Position numbers and translations under genes: made by a program. The notes under the pieces were generated by a model. It had not been told where the DNA came from. It saw only the letters and a list, made by a program, of their open reading frames with translations, and did not search any database. A stretch of DNA of 64,000 nucleotides from Allodiplogaster sudhausi. Lineage: Eukaryota; Nematoda; Chromadorea; Rhabditida; Diplogasteridae. Numbering within the stretch: position 1 is the first letter of the stretch; each line of letters opens with the position of its first letter. The stretch spans positions 187,501-251,500 of the forward strand of contig CALZFC010000132.1 in NCBI GenBank assembly GCA_945643635.1, given 5' to 3'. Of the stretch, positions 58,883 through 64,000 are shown piece after piece.

Positions 58883-60605
58883 TGACAATTTCACCAACTT
58901 TAGGTACTTTTTTGTATTTATAACTTTAGGTATTTTTCTTGAGCATCATCTTCTTTGGCAGACAGGCAGTTTTTTCCTTAATTCAATCTTCGAAATTAGA
59001 ATCGTGGAAAAGGGACGCGTGGCATTGGTACATAAATAATATGAATATGTTGACATTGAAGAAAAATGATACATAGCCTTTTTCGAGAACTTTTTTTTGT
59101 GTAATTTTTTTCCTTTTAGCGGCTTATCACACATGCAGTGGATGGGAACGACCGACTCGTTTTATGACTACAACCCTGGCTTTTCCGAGGTTTGCTGGTT
59201 CTTACCGCGTAGATAACATAAGAATGCTACCGTTAGCTACCCATAGTTTTATTGTTTTATTGATGGCACATTTTACTATATATTGATAATTGAGAATCCT
59301 TTAAGAATTGCTTTCTGCATGGGATCGGACAATCCTATGTATGTCCTTTGCATTATCTACTGCCTCAACTGCACTCGGTTGGATGCCAAATTTCATACGT
59401 GTACCCATTTTTTCCACTTTCTGGAGTTTGAATTTTTTTTTAATTTTAAATTTCCAAGGCCCCGCAGGGCCGGGCCCAAACTAGGGCCCGGCCCTGGGCC
59501 CGATTGGGCCCGTTTTTCGAAAAATTTGCAGGCGAACATGCTCACGACAGCCCTATTTCGTATTGGTCATACGTATTATGGCAGATTAGGAGTCTAATTC
59601 CGCTATTCAATGCAATAAATGAAAGCTTTGTGAACAGTAAATCGAACAACAATTTTTTTCTGATAAAAGGACGAATTAGAAGTAGTAATTTCACATGTTT
59701 AAAAAATCGGGCCGGGCCGGGCCGAGATTTTAAGCCCTAAGGGCCGGCCGGGCCCAAAAAGGTTGGGCCAATTTGCATTTCTGCCAGACAGTTTTCATAT
59801 TACTCTTATTCAGAATGTAACGGAAGAAAGTCGCTCAAAGTTTCTGGATATATGATTTACGCCAAGATGAACTTATCCATAAAGAAAAAAACTTAGGTTA
59901 ATTATTCTCCGGATACCTCCATTAAATACATTTATAAGGATGCTACATACATATGAATTTTTTTAAATTATTTTCTTTATTGATTTATTGACAGCGCCCC
60001 CGCCGCTGTGCTGCTCTTTACGATGTCAACGCTTGTCGCCTTCGCTCGTTCGCTCGTACGCAAACAGGATGAGGTTTTTTTTACTACTTTGTTCTTTTCC
60101 TTTATTTTGATAATCTCCTCCTTTAAATAAATTTTCGTGAAATTTATAATAATTTCAATAAAAAAAGCAAAACGACACACGACGCTATATTATTAAAAAA
60201 AGAATAAAAATAAAATGTAACCAAAAGATTATTCACCATCCTAATTGAATGATTTGTGCCATCCCCTCTCTCTTCCCTTCCAGCACACCTCGATGTTCTG
60301 TGCGTTTACTGTCTTTCCCACGTGTTGCGCGGCCGTCTGCTCGCTCCATCTCCGCCATCTGCCGGCGCATATGGCAAATATATTTTATTTTTTTTAGAAT
60401 TTATTTTAATAAAAATTATCATAAATATATTAAAATTTTTTATAAAATAACATAAATAACAAGGCACAATTTGAAATAATTCATGACTTATTTCCCCTTT
60501 CAGTTCGACTACGTGATCGCGCTGCTTCGACTTGCGAAGCAGCGCGATCAACGGCCGAAAACGAACGACGGTCCAGCGCCCCTTGCCAAAGAACAAACGT
60601 CCTAA
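58883..60605 (+). pseudogene. A2: degraded second copy of the membrane-protein gene
   Basis: Matches A1. Recognisable exons: remnant near 58930-58960 (donor GT replaced by ACAGG), 59120-59189, 59306-~59429 (with an extra TATG that shifts frame), 59995-60073, 60284-60373, 60504-60605. The two exons for the central membrane helices (A1 39675-39796 and 40124-40229) are missing, replaced by a GC-rich insertion and unrelated sequence. The last three exons stay open and end in LLRLAKQRDQRPK, so decay is recent or a partial product remains. The GC donor (ATG|GCAAAT) is conserved with A1. AATAAA at 60633. Confidence 0.8.
59430..59780. mobile_element. GGGCCC-rich insertion in A2
   Basis: GC-rich ends (GGGCCGGGCCCAAACTAGGG near 59468 and GGGCCGGCCGGGCCCAAAAA near 59742) enclose an AT-rich core of ~190 bp. 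It lies where A1 exons for the central helices should be. The word GGGCCGGGCCCAAA is shared with the 57876-57980 MITE, so they are probably one family. Ends not precisely defined. Confidence 0.55.
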
Positions 60606-62075
60606 TCATTAAGTCTCTTCTGATTCGAACTGAATAAAAGATAAATGACAATCTACTTGTGCCCCCCTCTTGAGAGCAACAATACGAATTCGCGTTTCTC
60701 AAAGACGAAGGCTGGTGTGAGTACTGACCAAGGATGGTATATTATTGATTTTTCTAGCTTAATAGTATATCAATGAAGCCAATACTCTGCTACTACATGT
60801 CTGACTGTATACAGAAGCAACACTGAAAATTGTGTTAAGTTTCGTCTGCTTTTTTAAAAGGAAAATATAACAAAATATGTTAGTGTGTCTGATCGAACAG
60901 GACGTCATGAGCGGATAGAAAAAATGAGCACAGTTATCAGTGAGTGCAACTGATCCAAATTTCTTCTGTTCGCGACTTGGAACTTCTTCTGCCGCCTAGG
61001 GAATGAAAAATAAGAAGGTACAGACGAATAACAAACATTATTCACTTCAGTACGCCTTGGCCATTCCAAAACACCTAGGGCTCCAATCTTTAGGCCCAAT
61101 AAGGGCGTACTTTTAGAAACTCCAATTTGGCTTTATGCCTTGTGTTCACCAAATTTGCAAAGTACTCATATAAATTTGCATATTTTCACACCATCAACTG
61201 AGGAGAAAAAATCGCTAATTTCTATTACCAAATTGCGAACTTATTACCGGCATATTTTCCATGACGATTTCAAAGTCTAATAAAAGCAGAGAAACCCTTG
61301 TTCCCCTGCTTTCCAGGGATCAGAAGGGCTTCGTTGTTCGCGCGTCTTATCTCGAAAATTAACGGTGACTTTGTGTCGTAGTCTACTTCGCTTTTTGGAA
61401 CAACAGAAAGCGAAATAATGCATAAATTCGCCCGAGGAATCGAAAAAGAAGGCAAAAGTTATCACGTCGTTCAAAAATGAAATTTCAGTCATTTCAATAT
61501 GTTTGATCATCAAATCATGGCATTTGACCTCGCTAAAAATATAAATAACATTTTCGTGATGATCTTCAAAAGTATCTAAATTACATTCTGTTAAAACCCC
61601 AAACTTTATGATCGCTAATAAGTTTTACATTTCAAATAATTCACGAAATATCGGTGAAGCAAAATAGATCTCTTTCAAAAACTCTCAATTTTCTAGATGA
61701 AGCAACAACGGCTTGTCGAGCCTAAAATGTCTTTATAAGACGAAAAGTGGGCATAGAATAACAAGTGAATCATCCTCATTTCGAGACCGTCGAGATGGGC
61801 AGCCACTCTAGCCGAGGAAACAAGTGGAAAATTCCATAATATTGTGACTCTTTTGCTGGAGCTCCAGCAAAAGAGTCACAATATTATGGAATTTGAATTG
61901 AAAGGTCAATCAATATGGAAATTTCAAGTGCGCTTACGTGGAAATAGTGCAGAAAGGAAGGTAAAATCAACCTTCTTACGTGAAATGCCACTCTTTTGCT
62001 GACATTTCGTATTTGAAACTACGAAAATTTCCATAAATTGCGAAACTGATGGTAATTTGACTGAAAAGTGCATGA
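60606..62075. repeat. Duplicated spacer and upstream block of B3
   Basis: Counterpart of 41256-41375 plus 43177-44580. No gene recognised. Contains the 66-bp palindrome described separately. Confidence 0.65.
61829..61894. repeat. Perfect 66-bp palindrome
   Basis: Arms of 33 bp with no spacer, centred on GAGCTC. The right arm (GCTCCAGCAAAAGAGTCACA onward) is shared with the B1 and B2 upstream blocks. The left arm replaces the GACCGAGTGG sequence seen there, so it is an inverted copy of the right arm. Confidence 0.97.
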
Positions 62076-62195
62076 AAAAGAGCATAAAAGCCGGCCTCAT
62101 CGGGTCAGTTGCACATTCGAGAAAGTCGCCTCTCTTCGCTGCTCTTCCGGGCTGCCTTTTCATTGAGCCCATTTCGCCGTCAGTCATTGTGTCAA
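62055..62195 (+). promoter_or_regulatory. Conserved TATA-type core promoter of B3
   Basis: GAGCATAAAAGCCGGCCTCA (CATAAAAG at 62083-62090), then GGGTCAGTTGCACATTC, nearly identical to B1. Inferred from conservation across copies. Confidence 0.5.
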
Positions 62196-62388
62196 TATCT
62201 CCTACGATTCCTACTAGCCTTCAGCTATTCATCATCATAAATTGACTGATGAAAAAAGATTAATTTTGCGTTTTCCGCTCCTCTTTCTTGCTTGCTAATG
62301 TTTGGCATGAATATCAATCAAATAATACTCCTGTCCACATACTTTAGTTTGCTCCGTCGAAGAGGAGATCTGCTTGCAGTGCGCGGAA

Positions 62389-64000
62389 ATGAATAGCACT
62401 ACGGTTCGTATCCGTGTTCTTGTTGACTAGGGAACAAATATATAATGAAGAAGAAGAAGAAGAAAAAAAATGTTCTTTTTGACAAGAGAAAAAATAAATA
62501 AAGAAGAAGAAGAAGAAAAATTTTTTTTTCTTTTGACAAGAGAACAAATATATAAAGATAAAAAACTTTTTTTTTCTTCTTTCAGAAGTGCTACCTCGGC
62601 AGAGGCGGTGGTCGTGCGGCAATCGCGCGAGAGATGGAACGTGGTGCGAGCTCGAAGTGTTTCTTGAGCGTGAAGCGTGGAAGGTTCTGGACGGGCGTGG
62701 AAGGTAGAGGGACCAGACGGCCGGATGTTTGCCGGTCGAAGGCTTCGATTCCAACAAGCCCATCTACATTTGTGCGTGCGACTCGAAAGGCGCTCGGGAT
62801 GGCGTCTGCAACACGGATGCGTGGATCAATGCGAGCATCGATGACGTCATCGGCCAGTACGCGGTCTACTTGACGACGACGACTCTGCCCACCACCACGA
62901 CCACCACTGCCATTCCGAGCACTGCTGTCACCGGCGGAGTGGTTGCTGAGCAGGTTCGGCAGAAGGAAAACGAAAAGATTGTGTTTGTTTCATTAAGGCT
63001 TCAGGCTATTCCTGCATGTAGATCAATATCTGCCTCATTTCACAAACCCTATGACATGCCTTTCCAGACTGGCTACATCACCTGGGCTATCGTTGGCGGT
63101 GTCGTTAATTGCCTGGCTCTCGTGGCTCATCGTCGCAGGTCTGGAGATATTGATTGATTCGTTATCGATGAATTAACATCGATCTATCCTTTCTAGTCGT
63201 CTTCAAGCATCGCAGAGCAAAGCAGAAGATGGAGAAGGAGAATTAGAGCCGACCGCTCGCCAACGACGTGACCAGCATGACTGACACGGACGAGTCGACC
63301 TTTAACGAGACGTCTGGAAAGCTCCCGAACGCCCCCGAGGAGCAGATCGAGAGCCGCATGGAAGGTGGGCTTAGAGATGGGGGATATTTGAATTTCCCGC
63401 CTCGTACCACTGGAACAGTAAATGAGAATTGAAATTGAGAGAATTTTGAAATTTAATATTTTCCAATGCTTATCAAGTGAAAAATTAATTCATTTTACTC
63501 GCAAATATTATATTTATATATATACATTATATATTCAAATATTCTTTTTCTCTACAGAACTTGAGAAGGCTGTGTGCCGCTTCCCATTAAACAACATTGA
63601 TCAGCGCATTGACAAGGTATGTTTTTATCTTTTTGGATGCCAGCCAACTGCAAGAATATTGGTTATTGAAAGTCTTTGATCATTGATTATTGATCCTTGA
63701 TCTTTGATCTTTCTTTTCAGGAACTCGCCAAGTACGAGCACGACGCAGGCAAAGTTTACCCATCGGTGGCGGCCGACGAGTATGGCTCAGTGGAGACGGC
63801 GAACAAGTGGCGACTTGCTCAGAGGTTAAATGTTCCCGCCAAATTGGGTTTGAATATAATTTTGAATTTTCAAGATACTCTACGCCAATCGTGAAGCAGA
63901 CGGCGCTGCCACGCTACGGCGTTCTGCCGCGTCTCAACGCGAATGTCGTCCGAGGGAGTGGCGGCATCATTGTTGGCCAGGTTACTGTAATTTATGAGAA
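62389..64000 (+). pseudogene. B3: receptor-type PTP-like gene copy 3, disabled and cut by the window end
   Basis: Exons 1-7 present: 62389-62403, 62586-62953, 63068-63138, 63197-63364, then counterparts of B1 exons 5 (about 63559-63616), 6 and 7 (to ~63980). Lesions differ from B1. Exon 2 is 368 nt, not a multiple of three, with a 1-nt loss near 62617. An insertion near 62700 gives a TAG in the normal frame. Exon 3 lacks 17 nt of the membrane-helix codons. Exon 4 has TAG at 63244-63246 where B1 has a Glu-type codon. Unlike B1, it keeps the exon 7 acceptor AG. The phosphatase core lies beyond the window. Confidence 0.8.

Larger units (their letters stand above)
58883..64000. repeat. Segmental duplication, copy 2 (partner 39119-46510)
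   Basis: Collinear with copy 1 through A2, its 3' flank, the upstream block and B3 exons 1-7; it runs off the window. It lacks the RTE insertion and so preserves the empty target site (GTGTGAGTACTGACC near 60715). Confidence 0.85.

Overview
The window looks like nuclear DNA of a nematode. The evidence is a broken major sperm protein (MSP) gene, many short introns ending in TTTCAG-type acceptors, a GH5 cellulase of the kind known in nematodes as a horizontal acquisition, and an RTE-like retroelement. A free-living cellulase-bearing worm such as a Pristionchus-type diplogastrid fits best, but this is inference: no sequence was compared outside the window.

Bases 1-17185 are one composite satellite. 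Two pentamer arrays, an 11-mer array and a 10-mer array follow each other in fixed order to make ~400-440 bp blocks. Blocks combine into higher-order units of ~865 or ~1,260 bp. A short 12-bp repeat (17186-17350) closes the array. A quiet stretch follows, then a + strand GH5 cellulase with a C-terminal cellulose-binding module (19732-21159, linker frameshift) and a truncated MSP pseudogene (21706-22005).

Bases 22-34 kb are dominated by (GA)n/(CT)n microsatellites. They hold a nine-exon + strand gene for a 358-aa Ser/Arg/Pro-rich protein (24858-30913) and a - strand SIX homeobox gene resembling Six4/5 (unc-39 type, 31654-33654). The SIX stop codon lies inside a tRNA-like repeat.

Bases 34.6-41.3 kb encode two polytopic membrane proteins, tentatively Frag1/DRAM/Sfk1-like. 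An intron of the first contains a 1.5-kb fold-back element with ~515-bp terminal inverted repeats.

Bases 43-64 kb are a duplicated locus. Three copies of a single-pass receptor-type protein tyrosine phosphatase-like gene (called B1, B2, B3 here) lie in one orientation, and a degraded second copy of the membrane-protein gene (A2) lies between B2 and B3. B2 reads as a coherent 16-exon gene whose phosphatase domain has lost the catalytic Cys, so it is a predicted pseudophosphatase. B1 and B3 are near-identical to each other but carry different disabling lesions. Copy 1 (39.1-46.5 kb) differs from copy 2 (58.9-64 kb) by a retroelement insertion with a clean 10-bp target-site duplication. Each B gene is preceded by a duplicated upstream block with a TATA-like core; a fourth, orphan block precedes B2. 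The exon models below were built by hand from splice sites and phase, so exon edges are predictions.
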